64,000 nucleotides of DNA from Rhizobium sp. ZPR4 (GCF_040215725.1 NZ_CP157967.1:3318501-3382500); one strand, 5' to 3'. Positions 46,217 through 56,966 are shown, counted from the first letter of the stretch. Program-made: numbers and translations. The notes: generated by a model from the letters alone, not told the origin.

Positions 46217-47069
46217 GGATCGGGTTCTGGGTCCAAACAGAGTAAGTGGCATTGTCGCCTTTATCGTCTTTGCCCTGCCCGACACAAGAATTCACGCATT
46301 TGGACCCTTTTGCTTCGCTTCCTGGCGGGCGAAGGGGGTGAATTAGAAGTGTCAGCTTAAAACAAATATATAGAGGCGAAGATTTTCACGGGGCCGGTCT
46401 TAAGGATCTTGGCGCTTTTTGCCATTATCCCGGTTGGGTGCCCATGAAACTGGATACGCGGCCAAATGGTTCCGGCAGCGATCCGCACACGTCAACGACA
46501 ATCGATCAAGATCATGAGGCATTCTCCTTCGGCTGATGGATCCGCTTTCGGAAATTCAGCATGGTTCGGCATATTGAACCCTCAATATCCCGCAGAAGAT
46601 GAACTTCAACTGAACCCCCTCAAAAGATTCGCAAATTCCTGTCGGGAGCATCGCTTTCGCGGCAGCTCATGGCTTGGTTTGAAGCCAGCGTGCCAATGCG
46701 AAAGTTGACTAACCTGGCCCAATCCTATGCCTGCCACCAAAAGACAGCCCCTTTCCTGATCCCGGAAAGCTCAATACAAAAGATCGGTTGCCCCTCCGCG
46801 CCACCAAGGCCCGGCTGCGCCGACGGCCTTCGTGAACCTCCTTATATTTTGAGGTGAAGTTTACTGTTTTCACACGGCATATTCCATCGGCCGGGCAAAT
46901 TTACTTTGCCCGGCGAAACTATGCCAGTGAAACGAGATCGGAAGCTGCGCAAGGGAGAAACTGCCAGTCTTGATCGACCGGATCCGCAAACTTCGCAAAT
47001 TTCAAGAGATGGGCCGCATCGGCCTCACATCAGCGGCAAAACAAAACCGCCATCCGGCAAAACGTCGCG
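46217..47069. other. Gene-free region upstream of ndvB
   Basis: About 850 bases. A CTATATAT motif on the minus strand (46366-46373) is a plausible -10 element for ndvB, about 150 bases before its start. A perfect 10-base hairpin GCCGGGCAAA / TTTGCCCGGC spans 46890-46914, possibly ending the small gene at 47070. The open frames in this stretch lack ribosome sites and I do not call them. Confidence 0.5.
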
Positions 47070-47228
47070 TTAGACGACAATGCCGCAAACAATGGCCGCA
47101 ACAAACAGGAATGCAGCCGAAAACAGGACGACGTGAATCGCCGTTTGAATCTTTTGCCGCGTCTTGGCGGCGCGCTTGGAACCATCGAACTGATTCACAT
47201 GCGTATTCGACATACCCAAATTCGCCAT
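47070..47228 (-). CDS. Small single-pass membrane protein, unknown
   Basis: 52 residues: a polar N-terminus (MANLGMSNTHVNQFDGSKRA, about 30 residues before the membrane) and a C-terminal helix (HVVLFSAAFLFVAAIVCGIVV) with no tail. GGAGG stands just before the ATG at 47228, giving good support for translation. No family recognised. Confidence 0.68.
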   Translation of the reverse strand: MANLGMSNTHVNQFDGSKRAAKTRQKIQTAIHVVLFSAAFLFVAAIVCGIVV

Positions 47229-47389
47229 GTGTTGCCTCCGTTCGTTTTTTATATGTCTCGCGGGCCAGACCAGGACAGACATTCATACATTTCCTATCAA
47301 TTAGGTAGAGATGAATTTCCGTCCAGAACACGAGCCGAGAAAAATTAAACCATTGGATGTCGAGGACCCGAAAGATCGGCAACGCCTAA

Positions 47390-47578
47390 TCAGCAAAGAA
47401 TGCGGCGGGCCCAAATCAAGCTGCGCTCGATGGCGCTGGTATCGGCCGCCTGCTCTTCGGCAGGTCCGGCCTGGCGGCGGCTGTTTTCCTCAGAAAGAGT
47501 AGCGGACCGTGCACCTTCCTGCTTCGCCGGAACCGGCGGATGGAGATAGCCCATGGTCATGCCACCCATGAAAAACAT
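47390..47578 (-). CDS. Small hypothetical protein
   Basis: 62 residues, starting MFFMGGMTMGYLHPPVPAKQ and then polar and charged without a clear helix. A GGAGG box is placed well before the ATG. A TTGACA hexamer on the minus strand near 47675 could belong to its promoter. No family recognised; support comes mainly from the ribosome site, so it may be spurious. Confidence 0.45.
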   Translation of the reverse strand: MFFMGGMTMGYLHPPVPAKQEGARSATLSEENSRRQAGPAEEQAADTSAIERSLIWARRILC

Positions 47579-47741
47579 GCCTGCCTCCGCTTAACGTCTG
47601 ACCCCTTGATCAGGATCACGAAAGTTAACTGCCATTAACGAGATCATGACAGAATTGCGGCAGGTGTCAATAGTCTATACGATTGGTCGTGTTTAAACGG
47701 CCCATTCGTTAACGCGACGAAGGCGCAGGCTGCCGTCCGCT

Positions 47742-47843
47742 TAGAGCAATTTCAGCAAGAGTGCGAAGCGGTTTTGCGTCCGCAATTACGTAAAACAAAG
47801 AGATAGAGCCTTTCCGCAATTCGAGGAAAAGCGGAAAGGCTCT
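47742..47843. repeat. RIME/REP-like element ending in a strong hairpin
   Basis: TAGAGCAATTTC...GCGAAGCGGTTTTGCG-type sequence, then a perfect 13-base inverted repeat AGAGCCTTTCCGC / GCGGAAAGGCTCT (47805-47817, 47831-47843). Shares the GAGCAATT...GCGGTTTT...GTCCG.AATTACG pattern with the element at 58846. It overlaps the stop codon of the last dipeptide-transport gene and may protect or end that mRNA. Confidence 0.75.
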
Positions 47844-48591
47844 AGACGCGGACGAACCCCTTGCTGGCGATCATGAGATTGCGCGTGTAGTCTTCCTTCA
47901 CGTCGCCGGCTGCCAGCTCCTTCGCCGTCAGCCTCTCGACGACAGCGCCATTGCGCATGACGGCCAGACGCTCGCACATATGGGTGATGACGCCGAGATC
48001 GTGGCTCACCATCACGAAGGTCAGGTGTCGGTCCTTACGCACCTGTTCCAGCAGATTAAGCACCTCGGCCTGAACCGAGGCATCGAGTGCCGAAGTCGGC
48101 TCGTCGAGCAACAGGATCGACGGCTCGACAATCAGCGCGCGGGCAATGGCGACGCGCTGACGCTGGCCGCCGGAGAGCTGGTGCGGATAGCGGAAGCGAA
48201 AGCCGGTCCCGAGGCCGACTTCGTCCAGCGCCCGGGCAATGCGCGTCTCGGTATCGCCGATCCCATGGATCGCCAGCGGCTCAAGCAACAGCCGGTCGAT
48301 CGTCTGGCGCGGATGCAGGGAACCGTAGGGGTCCTGAAACACCATCTGCACCTGCCGATAGAAGGTCTTGCTGCGCCTGGCGCCCTTCAGCTGTTCGCCG
48401 CCGACGCGGATCGTACCGTCCGTGACGGGCGCAAGACCGGCGACGGCGCGCAGCAGCGTCGACTTGCCGGAGCCGGACTCGCCGACCAGGCCGAAGGATT
48501 CGCCCTTGTTCACCTCGACGCCGACGGCATCGAGAGCATAGTAACCGTCATAGACGACGCTGAGGCCGTCAACTGCAAGTGCCGCCGTCAT
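47842..48591 (-). CDS. Dipeptide/oligopeptide ABC transporter ATP-binding protein (DppF-like)
   Basis: 249 residues. Walker [16 protein letters not shown]-loop MVFQDPYGSLHPRQ, signature LSGGQRQRVAIARAL, Walker [13 protein letters not shown]. The second ATPase of a peptide importer. The start at 48591 overlaps the stop of the first ATPase gene (ATGA). The last gene of a five-gene leftward operon ending in a palindromic hairpin. Confidence 0.92.
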   Translation of the reverse strand: MTAALAVDGLSVVYDGYYALDAVGVEVNKGESFGLVGESGSGKSTLLRAVAGLAPVTDGTIRVGGEQLKGARRSKTFYRQVQMVFQDPYGSLHPRQTIDRLLLEPLAIHGIGDTETRIARALDEVGLGTGFRFRYPHQLSGGQRQRVAIARALIVEPSILLLDEPTSALDASVQAEVLNLLEQVRKDRHLTFVMVSHDLGVITHMCERLAVMRNGAVVERLTAKELAAGDVKEDYTRNLMIASKGFVRV

Positions 48592-49421
48592 GCCGCCCAC
48601 TCCGGCTTGCGGTCGAGAACCGGCAGCGGATGCCTGTTTTCGCCGATGACGGGCATGCAGTTCAGCAGACCGCGCGTGTAGGGATGCTGGGCATTGTTCA
48701 ATTCGGAAGCCTTGAGCTCTTCCACGACCTTACCTGCATACATGACGATCACGCGGTCGCAGAAGGACGACACCAGCCGCAGATCGTGCGATACGAAAAT
48801 CAACCCCATGCCGCGCTCGGAGACAAGCTTGTCCATGATCTTCAACACATCGAGCTGGACGGTGACGTCGAGCGCGGAGGTCGGCTCGTCGGCGATCAAA
48901 AGCTCCGGCCCGGCGATCAGCATCATGGCGATCATGACGCGCTGGCCCATGCCGCCCGAAACCTCGTGCGGATGCAGGTCATAGACACGGCCGGGATCGC
49001 GGATCTGCACGGCTTCGAGCATGGCAAGCGCGCGATCCCGCGCCTCCGCCTTGCTCACCTTCTCATGCGTGCGCAGCGTCTCGGTGATCTGCTTGCCGAT
49101 GGTCATGACCGGATCGAGCGAATATTTCGGGTCCTGCAGCACCATGGCGATGCGCTTGCCGCGTAGCGACCGGCGCTCTTTTGCCGAGGTCGACAGAAGA
49201 TCGATGCCGCTGAAGTCAAGCCTGTCGGCCGTGACGATACCATGCGACGACGTCAGCCCCATGATGGCGCGGCCGGTCTGCGACTTGCCGGAGCCGCTCT
49301 CGCCGACGATGCCCAACCGCTCGCGGCCGAGCGTGAAGGATACGCCGCGTACGGCGTCGATGACGCCGGTGCGCGTCGGATAGCGGACTTTGAGGTTCTC
49401 CACGGTCAGAAGCGTCGTCAT
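48588..49421 (-). CDS. Dipeptide/oligopeptide ABC transporter ATP-binding protein (DppD-like)
   Basis: 277 residues. Walker [16 protein letters not shown]-loop [12 protein letters not shown], signature [15 protein letters not shown], Walker [13 protein letters not shown]. The C-terminal extension ([15 protein letters not shown]) is typical of oligopeptide ATPases. ATG at 49421 overlaps the permease stop; the longer open frame above is not used. Confidence 0.93.
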   Translation of the reverse strand: MTTLLTVENLKVRYPTRTGVIDAVRGVSFTLGRERLGIVGESGSGKSQTGRAIMGLTSSHGIVTADRLDFSGIDLLSTSAKERRSLRGKRIAMVLQDPKYSLDPVMTIGKQITETLRTHEKVSKAEARDRALAMLEAVQIRDPGRVYDLHPHEVSGGMGQRVMIAMMLIAGPELLIADEPTSALDVTVQLDVLKIMDKLVSERGMGLIFVSHDLRLVSSFCDRVIVMYAGKVVEELKASELNNAQHPYTRGLLNCMPVIGENRHPLPVLDRKPEWAA

Positions 49422-50344
49422 TGGCCGCTCTCCTTCGGATCGAGCGCATCGCGCAGGCCATCGCCGAGCAGGTTGAAGCCGAGGCTGACGATGAGGATCG
49501 CGATCCCCGGCATGGCCGCCACCCACCATTGATCGAGATAGTATTTGAAGCCGGTCGCGATCATGACGCCCCATTCCGGCAGCGGCGGCTGCGCGCCAAG
49601 CCCGAGGAAGCCGAGACCGGCGGCGGTCAGGATCACGCCCGCCATGTCGAGCGTGACGCGGACGATCACCGAGGAGATGCAGAGCGGCATGACGTGACGG
49701 AAGATGATGCGCAAGGGCGAGGCGCCCATGAGCTGGACCGCGGCAATATAGTCCGAGCGCCGCACCGTCATCGTCTCGGCCCGCGCCAGGCGCGCATAGG
49801 GCGGCCAGGAGGTAATGGCGATGGCGATGATGGCATTCTCGATGCCGGCGCCGAGCGCGCCAGCGAAGGCAAGCGCCAGCACCAGCTTCGGAAAGGCAAG
49901 GAAGATATCGGTGACGCGCATCAGGATCACGTCGACCCAGCCGCCCATATAGCCCGATACCATGCCGATGATCAGGCCGATCGGCGCCGAGATGATCGCA
50001 ACGAGCACGACGATATAGAGCGTCCAGCGCGAGCCGTAGATGAGGCGCGAGAGGATATCGCGGCCGAGGTCGTCGGTGCCGAGAAGATAGCCCGGCGTGC
50101 CGGGCGGCTTCAGATAGGCATTGGTGAGATCGCCGATCACGGGCGAATGCGGAGCGATGACATCGGCAAGCGCCGCCACGAGCACGAGCGCGATGATGAT
50201 CGCAAGCCCGATGACGGCAAGGCGATTGGCGGAAAACTGCCGCCAGGTGACGTAGGCGCGCCCGAGTCTCGCCTGCCGGCGCGACTGCGGCCGATCGGAG
50301 AGCAGCCAGTCCCTCAAGCTGGGTTGGGTGGTCTCGACAGTCAT
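49418..50344 (-). CDS. Dipeptide ABC transporter permease (DppC-like)
   Basis: 308 residues with about six helices; N-terminal OppC segment (NRLAVIGLAIIIALVLVAAL, GTDDLGRDILSRLIYGSR). The EAA-like loop is YIAAVQLMGASPLRIIFRH. Overlaps both neighbours by 4 bases, so the order B-C-D-F is fully coupled. Confidence 0.93.
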   Translation of the reverse strand: MTVETTQPSLRDWLLSDRPQSRRQARLGRAYVTWRQFSANRLAVIGLAIIIALVLVAALADVIAPHSPVIGDLTNAYLKPPGTPGYLLGTDDLGRDILSRLIYGSRWTLYIVVLVAIISAPIGLIIGMVSGYMGGWVDVILMRVTDIFLAFPKLVLALAFAGALGAGIENAIIAIAITSWPPYARLARAETMTVRRSDYIAAVQLMGASPLRIIFRHVMPLCISSVIVRVTLDMAGVILTAAGLGFLGLGAQPPLPEWGVMIATGFKYYLDQWWVAAMPGIAILIVSLGFNLLGDGLRDALDPKESGQ

Positions 50345-51408
50345 TTACGTCGGGTCCTTGGATCGAGCGTCCGATACAGGAGATCGGAAATCAGATTGAT
50401 GCCGATGAAAACAGTGCCGACGACGATAGTGCCGCCGAGAACGGCGTTCATGTCGGCATTGCGCAGCGAGCTGGTGATATAGAAGCCGATGCCCGGCCAG
50501 GAGAAGACGATCTCCGTCAGCACGGAGCCCTCGAGCAGCCCGGCATAGGAGAGCGCGATCACCGTGATCAGCGGAACAGCGGCGCTGCGCAGGGCATGGC
50601 CCCAGATCACCCGCGTCTCGGAAAGCCCCTTGGCGCGGGCGGCGACGATATATTCCTGGCCCAATTCATTCAGCATGAAGCTGCGCGTCATGCGGCTGAT
50701 ATAGGCGAGCGAGAAATAGCCGAGCAGCGATGCGGGAAGGATGATGTGGCGGAACACGTCCCAGAAGACGTCCCATTGCCCCTGCATGGCGCTGTCGAGC
50801 AGGAAGAAGCCCGTGATCGGCGTAAAAGTATATTCATAAGCGATGTCGATGCGGCCGGGATAGGCGACCCAGTTCAGCTTCGCATAGAAGATGACAAGCG
50901 AAACCATGGCCAGCCAAAAGACCGGCACGGAATAGCCGACGAGGCCGATGACGCGGACGATCTGGTCGACGATGCTGTTGCGGCGCACGGCCGCAAGGAC
51001 GCCGAAAGGAACCCCGAACACGGCGCCGATGATCGTGCCGACCGTGGCAAGCTCCATCGTCGCGGGAAAGACGCGCTTGATGTCGTCCATGACCGGATTG
51101 GTGGTCAGCACCGAAATGCCGAAATCGCCGGTCAAAGCGCTTAGGAGATAATAATAGAACTGCAGATAGAGCGGTTGGTCGAGGTGCATCTCTCGATGCA
51201 GGCGCTCCAGCACCTGCTGAGGCGCGTGATCGCCGGCGATCGCCAGCGCCGGATCGATCGGGATGACACGCCCGATGAAGAAGGTGACGGCGAGTAGGCC
51301 GAGATAGGTCGTGACCGCCACGACCAGAAATCGCAGCAGACCCATGAAGAAGGGAGCGGCACGGCCCTTTTTGGGCCGCACCTGCATTTTCCGTTCGACG
51401 GTGCTCAA
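50341..51408 (-). CDS. Dipeptide ABC transporter permease (DppB-like)
   Basis: 355 residues, OppB/DppB type with six helices; FFIGRVIPIDPALAIAGD near the N-terminus and the permease loop EYIVAARAKGLSETRVIWGHAL. The start is a TTG at 51408 with AGGA upstream; an ATG at 51387 is possible. Located 22 bases after the binding-protein gene. Confidence 0.92.
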   Translation of the reverse strand: MSTVERKMQVRPKKGRAAPFFMGLLRFLVVAVTTYLGLLAVTFFIGRVIPIDPALAIAGDHAPQQVLERLHREMHLDQPLYLQFYYYLLSALTGDFGISVLTTNPVMDDIKRVFPATMELATVGTIIGAVFGVPFGVLAAVRRNSIVDQIVRVIGLVGYSVPVFWLAMVSLVIFYAKLNWVAYPGRIDIAYEYTFTPITGFFLLDSAMQGQWDVFWDVFRHIILPASLLGYFSLAYISRMTRSFMLNELGQEYIVAARAKGLSETRVIWGHALRSAAVPLITVIALSYAGLLEGSVLTEIVFSWPGIGFYITSSLRNADMNAVLGGTIVVGTVFIGINLISDLLYRTLDPRTRRK

Positions 51409-51429
51409 AGAACTAATCCTGCCGGATTA

Positions 51430-53079
51430 TCACTTGGAGATCGGCCAGACGAAGTTGTTGTCGAAGCTCGGACCAAGCTTGAAGTCCTTCACGTCCTTGC
51501 GATAGCCGGCGACTTCCGTCTGCTGATAGAGGATGATGAAGGGGCTTGCTTCCAGGAATTTCTTCTGGATGTCCTGATACATGGCACCGCGCTTGGCCGC
51601 ATCGCCTTCGAAGAGCGCAGCCTTGGCTTCCTTCTCCAGCTCAGGCGAGGTCCAGGTGTTGCGCCAGACGAGCGTCTTGTTGGTGCTGGTGTCGGAATTG
51701 TCGTCGTTGGTGGTGAAGGTATCGGCATTGGAATGGGGATCCCAATAATCCGGGCCCCAGTTGCCGAAATAGATGTCGTGATTGCGGGCACGATACTTGG
51801 TCAGCTTCTGCTTGCCGTCGCCGGGGATGATCTCCACCTTGATGCCGGCCTGGCCGAGCGTCTGCTGGATCGCGGTTGCAATGCCCGTGTCCGGCTCGAT
51901 GCTGCGCACGTCCATGGTGATCGAGAAGCCATTGGGCAGGCCTGCCTTGGCGAGCAGTTCCTTGGCCTTGGCAACGTCGAGCTTGAACGGGTTCTCATCC
52001 AGCGAGCCGAGCATGCCCTTCGGCTCGAAGGTCTGGTGGATCTCGCCGATACCCTTGATCAGCGTCTTGCCGATGGCATCATAGTCGACCAACCATTTGA
52101 ACGCCTGCTGCACTTCCGGCTTGGCCAGATTGGCGTTCTTCTGGTTGAGGCTCATATAGTAGATGGTGCCCTTCGGCGCGCTGGTCGTCGCGAGCTGCGC
52201 ATTCTTCTCGACAGCCTGGAGATCGGTCGGCGAGAGGTTGCGGGCGACGTCGATATCGCCGTTCTCCAGCGCCAGGCGCTGCGCCGAGCTTTCTTTCATG
52301 AAGCGATAGATGACGCGATTGAGCTTGGCCTTATCGCCGTAATAATTGTCGTTGCGCTCCAGTACGACGGCTTCGTTGGCACGCCATTCGCGCAGCTTGA
52401 ACGGACCGGAACCGGCAAAGCCGGTCTTCAGCCAGCTATTGCCGAAATCATTGTCGTATTTGTAGTCGGCAGTCGGCGTTGCCGGCTTCACATGCTGCAG
52501 GACCAGCTTCTTGTCGACCACTTCGGCGACGGTCGCCGTCAGGCAGTTCAGCACGAAGCTCGGCGCATAGGGCTTGTCGACAGTGAAGGTGAAAGTGTTC
52601 GGATCGGTCGCCTTGGCCTTTTCCGTCACATTGTCGCCGGTAAGACCGAACTGGGTGAGAATGAAGGCCGGGCTCTTGTCGAGCTTGACGACACGCTCGA
52701 AGGACCAGGCGACGTCTTCGGCGGTAATCGGATTGCCGGAGGCGAATTTCAGGCCGGGCTTCAGCTTGAACGTATAGGTGAGATGATCGTCGGAGACGGA
52801 CCAGCTCTCGGCCAGATCGCCCTTGATCTTCGAGGTGTCGTTGATGTCGAGGCGGACGAGCAGGCTGTAGGTGTTGCCGGTGATTTCGGCAGCAGACAGT
52901 TCGTAGGCTTCGGCCGGGTCCATGCTCAGAATGTCGTCGAAGGCAAAGCCCTCGACCAGCGTGTCCTTGGGCGTCGCAGCATAGGCATTCGGCGCCGCCA
53001 TCAGCAGAAGCGAGAGAGCCACGCCGGCAGAAAGTGCGCGGAAACCGCGGTTCATCCTGGTAATCATCATTGTTTTCAT
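51430..53079 (-). CDS. Dipeptide ABC transporter periplasmic binding protein
   Basis: 549 residues, SBP_bac_5 family. Signal peptide (FRALSAGVALSLLLMAAPNAYA), then ESWSVSDDHLTYTFKLKPGLKF and GNPITAEDVAWSFER, the family hallmarks. The ligand is probably a dipeptide or peptide-like compound. First gene of the leftward operon; ATG at 53079 or at 53070, the latter better spaced from GGGG. The dipeptidase gene just upstream fits a peptide-use function. Confidence 0.92.
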   Translation of the reverse strand: MKTMMITRMNRGFRALSAGVALSLLLMAAPNAYAATPKDTLVEGFAFDDILSMDPAEAYELSAAEITGNTYSLLVRLDINDTSKIKGDLAESWSVSDDHLTYTFKLKPGLKFASGNPITAEDVAWSFERVVKLDKSPAFILTQFGLTGDNVTEKAKATDPNTFTFTVDKPYAPSFVLNCLTATVAEVVDKKLVLQHVKPATPTADYKYDNDFGNSWLKTGFAGSGPFKLREWRANEAVVLERNDNYYGDKAKLNRVIYRFMKESSAQRLALENGDIDVARNLSPTDLQAVEKNAQLATTSAPKGTIYYMSLNQKNANLAKPEVQQAFKWLVDYDAIGKTLIKGIGEIHQTFEPKGMLGSLDENPFKLDVAKAKELLAKAGLPNGFSITMDVRSIEPDTGIATAIQQTLGQAGIKVEIIPGDGKQKLTKYRARNHDIYFGNWGPDYWDPHSNADTFTTNDDNSDTSTNKTLVWRNTWTSPELEKEAKAALFEGDAAKRGAMYQDIQKKFLEASPFIILYQQTEVAGYRKDVKDFKLGPSFDNNFVWPISK

Positions 53080-53117
53080 TCCCCTTTTTTAAACTCTACG
53101 CAATATCGGCACGCACT

Positions 53118-54176
53118 TTATCGGCTGCCTTCCTTCCAGGCGGACGCCAGGACGCGAAGCCAGTTTTCCCTGCACAGCTTCACAAGATCGGCTTCAGCAT
53201 AACCAGCGTCCCGAAGGGCGGCAATCAGGTTTTGATTGCCGGCAGCATCGCCGATTTCGGCTGGGATCGTGGCGCCGTCGAAGTCCGATCCGAGACCTAC
53301 GCAGTCGATGCCGAGGCGGCTGACGAGATGATCGACATGGCGCACCATCGCCTCGAGCGATGTATCGGCATCCGAGCGCGCGTCGTCGCGCAGCATCGCC
53401 GTTGCATAGTTGAGACCGACGATGCCGTGGCTCTCCTTGATGGCGTCGAGCTGCTTGTCGGTGAGATTGCGTGCGACCGGCGTCAGAGCATGCGCATTGG
53501 AGTGGCTGGCGACCAGCGGCTGGTCCGAAGTCTTGGCCACATCCCAGAAGCCCTTTTCGGTGATGTGGGCGAGATCGACGAGAATGCCGAGCCGGTTGCA
53601 GGCGCGCACCAGCGCAAAGCCGGCGTCCGTCAGGCCAGGTCCGGTATCCGGCGAGCTCGGATAGGCAAAGGGCACGCCATGGGCAAAGACGTTGTTGCGG
53701 CTCCAGACGGGACCGAGCGAGCGCAAGCCGGCGGCATAGAAGGTTTCGAGCGCAATGAGATCGGCGTCGATCGCCTCGCAGCCTTCCATATGCATGACGG
53801 CGGCGAAAACGCCCTTCTCCATGCAATTGCGGATCTCGGCGGTGGAGCGGCAAAGCTTCCAGGCGCCGGCGCGATCGAGCCTCAGCGCGATCGCCGCCAT
53901 GTCCAGCGCGATGTCGAGAGAAGGCGTCCGCTCCAGCGGAGCCGCCAGCAGTGTGGCATAGTGACCGTTGCTGTCCGGATCGGCAAAGACGAGATCGCCC
54001 GAAGGAATATAGATGGCGCAAAGACCACCGGCCAGGCCACCGGCCCGAGCCCGGGGTGCATCGATATGGCCGCTAGACGTCCCGTCCTTGAATTCAGCGA
54101 TCGGGTCCGCGCCGTCGCGCGCGTGATGCCAGAGTCTCAAGAGAACGTCGTTGTGACCATCGAATACGGCTTGCAT
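53118..54176 (-). CDS. Membrane dipeptidase (M19, renal-dipeptidase type)
   Basis: 352 residues. Zinc ligands are seen in FDGHNDVLLRLW (HxD), AVMHMEGCEAI (Glu) and VASHSNAHAL (His), plus GLGSDFDG near the C-terminus. It cleaves dipeptides, including D-amino-acid forms in some members. ATG at 54176 with AGGAT upstream. It is 38 bases from the binding-protein start, so the enzyme and importer are probably co-transcribed. Confidence 0.92.
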   Translation of the reverse strand: MQAVFDGHNDVLLRLWHHARDGADPIAEFKDGTSSGHIDAPRARAGGLAGGLCAIYIPSGDLVFADPDSNGHYATLLAAPLERTPSLDIALDMAAIALRLDRAGAWKLCRSTAEIRNCMEKGVFAAVMHMEGCEAIDADLIALETFYAAGLRSLGPVWSRNNVFAHGVPFAYPSSPDTGPGLTDAGFALVRACNRLGILVDLAHITEKGFWDVAKTSDQPLVASHSNAHALTPVARNLTDKQLDAIKESHGIVGLNYATAMLRDDARSDADTSLEAMVRHVDHLVSRLGIDCVGLGSDFDGATIPAEIGDAAGNQNLIAALRDAGYAEADLVKLCRENWLRVLASAWKEGSR

Positions 54177-54305
54177 TTTCTATCCTGGGTGAAGCGCTCT
54201 GGGGGAGCGAATGGAAAGCGGCCAGAATAGAAAAGCTGACGGGATTCGCCATACCCAAATGAAAAAAATTTGCATTTGCATGGAATGGTATCGCCGAATG
54301 GAAAA

Positions 54306-54330
54306 GGCGGGATAAAAACCCCGCCTCAAG
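54306..54330 (-). terminator. Rho-independent terminator for the sugar ABC operon
   Basis: On the minus strand GGCGGG pairs with CCCGCC around TTTTTAT and is followed by TTTT. About 36 bases beyond the permease stop codon. Confidence 0.8.
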
Positions 54331-54366
54331 AGCATGTTTTAGAACGCTGACGATGTGTCGGGCATT

Positions 54367-55392
54367 TCAGCGCTTGGCCCGCTTCTTCTGGCGGTAGACG
54401 TCGATGGCAACGGCCGCGACGATGATGAAACCCTTGGCGATTTCCTGGTAATAGGCATCGACGTTGAGGAAGGTGAAGCCCGAGATCATCACGCCGAGGA
54501 TGACGGTGCCGATCACCGTGCCGGCGATGCGACCAACACCGCCTGTCAGCGACGTGCCGCCGATGACGGCAGCTGCGATCGCATCCAGTTCATAGTTCAC
54601 GCCCATGCCGGCCTGCGCCGTCTGCACGCGGGCAGCCGTGATGATGCCGGCGAGACCTGCCAGAAGTCCGGCAATTGCATAGACCTTGACCAGATGCGCC
54701 TCGACATTGATGCCCGATACGCGCGCCGCCTGCACATTGGCGCCGATCGCATAGGTGAACTTGCCATAGCGCGTGTAGCGCAGCACGACATGGAAGAGGA
54801 CCGCGATGATGAGGAAAACGACAACTGGCCAGATACCGGAGCCGATGAAATTGAACTGGTCGGTCAGACCCGAGATCGGCTGGCCCTTGGTGTAGAGCTT
54901 CGATAGGCCACGGGCGGAGACCATCATCCCGAGCGTTGCGATGAAGGGTGGGATCTTCGTTTTCGTGATCAGCTGCCCATTGATATAGCCGGCAAGGAGG
55001 CCGATCAGCAGGCCGATGCCGATCGGCACGAAGAAGGGCATGTCGGTCAGCGCGGGATAGACGGCACGCGCCCAGGTCGACGACTGAGCGAAGCTCGCGG
55101 CCACCATGGCCGTCAGGCCGACGACGGAGCCGGACGAGAGGTCGATGCCGCCCGTGATGATGACTTGCGTCACACCGACCGAGATGATGCCGATGACCGA
55201 GACCTGCAGGATCATGATTTTCAGGCGCTGCAGGTTCAAAAGGAAGCTCTGGCCGACGAAGATCCAACCGAGGATCTCACAGAGGAGCGCGATGCCGATC
55301 AGCACCAGGAAGATGCCGAGTTCGGGCGGCACGCGGCGACGTCTTGGCCGTGTGACTGCCGGGGCGGTCGCCTCTGCAACTTTGCTAACCAT
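54367..55392 (-). CDS. Sugar ABC transporter permease (RbsC-like)
   Basis: 341 residues, about ten helices; typical segments [41 protein letters not shown] and [20 protein letters not shown]. These define the ribose/inositol-type permease family. GGGAGG precedes the ATG. Last gene of a binding protein - ATPase - permease operon. Confidence 0.94.
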   Translation of the reverse strand: MVSKVAEATAPAVTRPRRRRVPPELGIFLVLIGIALLCEILGWIFVGQSFLLNLQRLKIMILQVSVIGIISVGVTQVIITGGIDLSSGSVVGLTAMVAASFAQSSTWARAVYPALTDMPFFVPIGIGLLIGLLAGYINGQLITKTKIPPFIATLGMMVSARGLSKLYTKGQPISGLTDQFNFIGSGIWPVVVFLIIAVLFHVVLRYTRYGKFTYAIGANVQAARVSGINVEAHLVKVYAIAGLLAGLAGIITAARVQTAQAGMGVNYELDAIAAAVIGGTSLTGGVGRIAGTVIGTVILGVMISGFTFLNVDAYYQEIAKGFIIVAAVAIDVYRQKKRAKR

Positions 55393-55424
55393 GGTTCAAT
55401 CCTCCCTTGCGATGGTTGGCGGCG

Positions 55425-56966
55425 TCACTGCGCGGCCAGCTCCATCACCTTCACTTGAGTTGCGTCCGCACGATCCAGGAACCCTGTCACCCGTCCCTCA
55501 TGCATCACCATGATGCGGTCGCTCATGCCGAGCACCTCGGGCATTTCCGACGAGATCATGATGACGGCGACGCCGTTGCGCGCCATTTCGGTAACGAGGC
55601 GATGGATCTCCGCCTTGGCGCCGACATCGATGCCGCGCGTCGGCTCGTCCAGGATGAGAATGCGGGGATTGGTGAGCATCCACCGGCCGATCAGCGCCTT
55701 CTGCTGATTGCCGCCGGAAAGGTTTTCGATGCGTTCGTCGAGGTTCGGCGTCTTGACGCGCAGCTTGCGCGCCATCTCCTCGCAGGCCTCTTCGATCGCG
55801 CCCTCCTGCACGAAGCCGCCGCGCACGAATTTGTCGTGCAGCACAGCCACCTGCATGTTCTCGAGCACGCTGAGGATAAGAAGACAGCCCGTATCCTTGC
55901 GGTCCTCGGTCAGGAACGCCATGCCGTGGCGGATCGCAGCCGCCGGCGAGGTGATTTCGGTCTTCTTGCCGAAAAGCTCGATCGTGCCGGAGGAGGCCGG
56001 CGTGACGCCGAAGATGGCTTCGGCGACATTCGACCGGCCCGATCCCACAAGCCCGGCCACGCCGAGAATTTCGCCGGCCCTGACATCGAATGAAACATTG
56101 GAGAAGACGCCGTTGAGGCTGAGATCCTTGACCGACAGCACGGTCTCGCCGATCGGCACTTCCTCTTTGGGAAACATCTGCGTGATCTCGCGGCCGACCA
56201 TCATGCGGATGATGTCGTCGCGGGTCACATCGGTGGAGGCATGCGTGCCGATATATTTGCCGTCGCGGAACACCGAAAATTCGTCGGCGATCTCGAACAG
56301 CTCATTCATCTTGTGGGTGATGTAGACGATGCCGATGCCCTGGGAGCGCAGGTCGCGGATGATCTGGAAGAGATGCGCCACCTCGCGCTCGGTCAGCGCC
56401 GAAGTCGGCTCGTCCATGATCAGCACATCGGAATTATAGGAAACCGCCTTGGCGATCTCGACCATCTGCCGGCTCGCGACCGAAAGCTCGCGCACCTGAA
56501 TTTCAGGGTCGATGGAAATGTTGAGGCGCTGGAAGAGTTCCTCGGTCTTGCGGCTCATCTCCGCGTGGTCGACGAGGCCGAAACGGTTCTTCGGCTCGCG
56601 CCGGATCCAGATATTCTCCGAAACGGTCATGAAGGGCATCAGGTTCAGTTCCTGATGGATCATGGCGATGCCGTTTTCCAGCGCGTCGAGCGGCGACTTC
56701 AGCCGGATGTCCACACCCTTGAGGCGCACTTCGCCCTGGTCGGGAATATAGATGCCGGCAAGGATCTTCATCAGCGTCGATTTGCCCGCGCCGTTTTCGC
56801 CCATCAGCGCATGCACCGTTCCGCGCTTCAGGCGGAAGGAAACGTCATCAAGGGCGAGCACGCCGGGAAATTCCTTGCGGATGCCTTCTGCGCTCAGCAG
56901 ATAGGCGGCATTGGGGACAACGCCGCTGGCGCGTACCGCCGCCATGGTGGATGGGCTCACAACCAT
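55425..56966 (-). CDS. Sugar ABC transporter ATP-binding protein (RbsA/MglA-like)
   Basis: 513 residues with two ATPase halves. The first has Walker [15 protein letters not shown], signature [15 protein letters not shown] and Walker [13 protein letters not shown]; the second is less canonical ([42 protein letters not shown]). The start ATG at 56966 has GGGAGG; the open frame above has no such site. It lies between the binding-protein and permease genes. Confidence 0.94.
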   Translation of the reverse strand: MVVSPSTMAAVRASGVVPNAAYLLSAEGIRKEFPGVLALDDVSFRLKRGTVHALMGENGAGKSTLMKILAGIYIPDQGEVRLKGVDIRLKSPLDALENGIAMIHQELNLMPFMTVSENIWIRREPKNRFGLVDHAEMSRKTEELFQRLNISIDPEIQVRELSVASRQMVEIAKAVSYNSDVLIMDEPTSALTEREVAHLFQIIRDLRSQGIGIVYITHKMNELFEIADEFSVFRDGKYIGTHASTDVTRDDIIRMMVGREITQMFPKEEVPIGETVLSVKDLSLNGVFSNVSFDVRAGEILGVAGLVGSGRSNVAEAIFGVTPASSGTIELFGKKTEITSPAAAIRHGMAFLTEDRKDTGCLLILSVLENMQVAVLHDKFVRGGFVQEGAIEEACEEMARKLRVKTPNLDERIENLSGGNQQKALIGRWMLTNPRILILDEPTRGIDVGAKAEIHRLVTEMARNGVAVIMISSEMPEVLGMSDRIMVMHEGRVTGFLDRADATQVKVMELAAQ

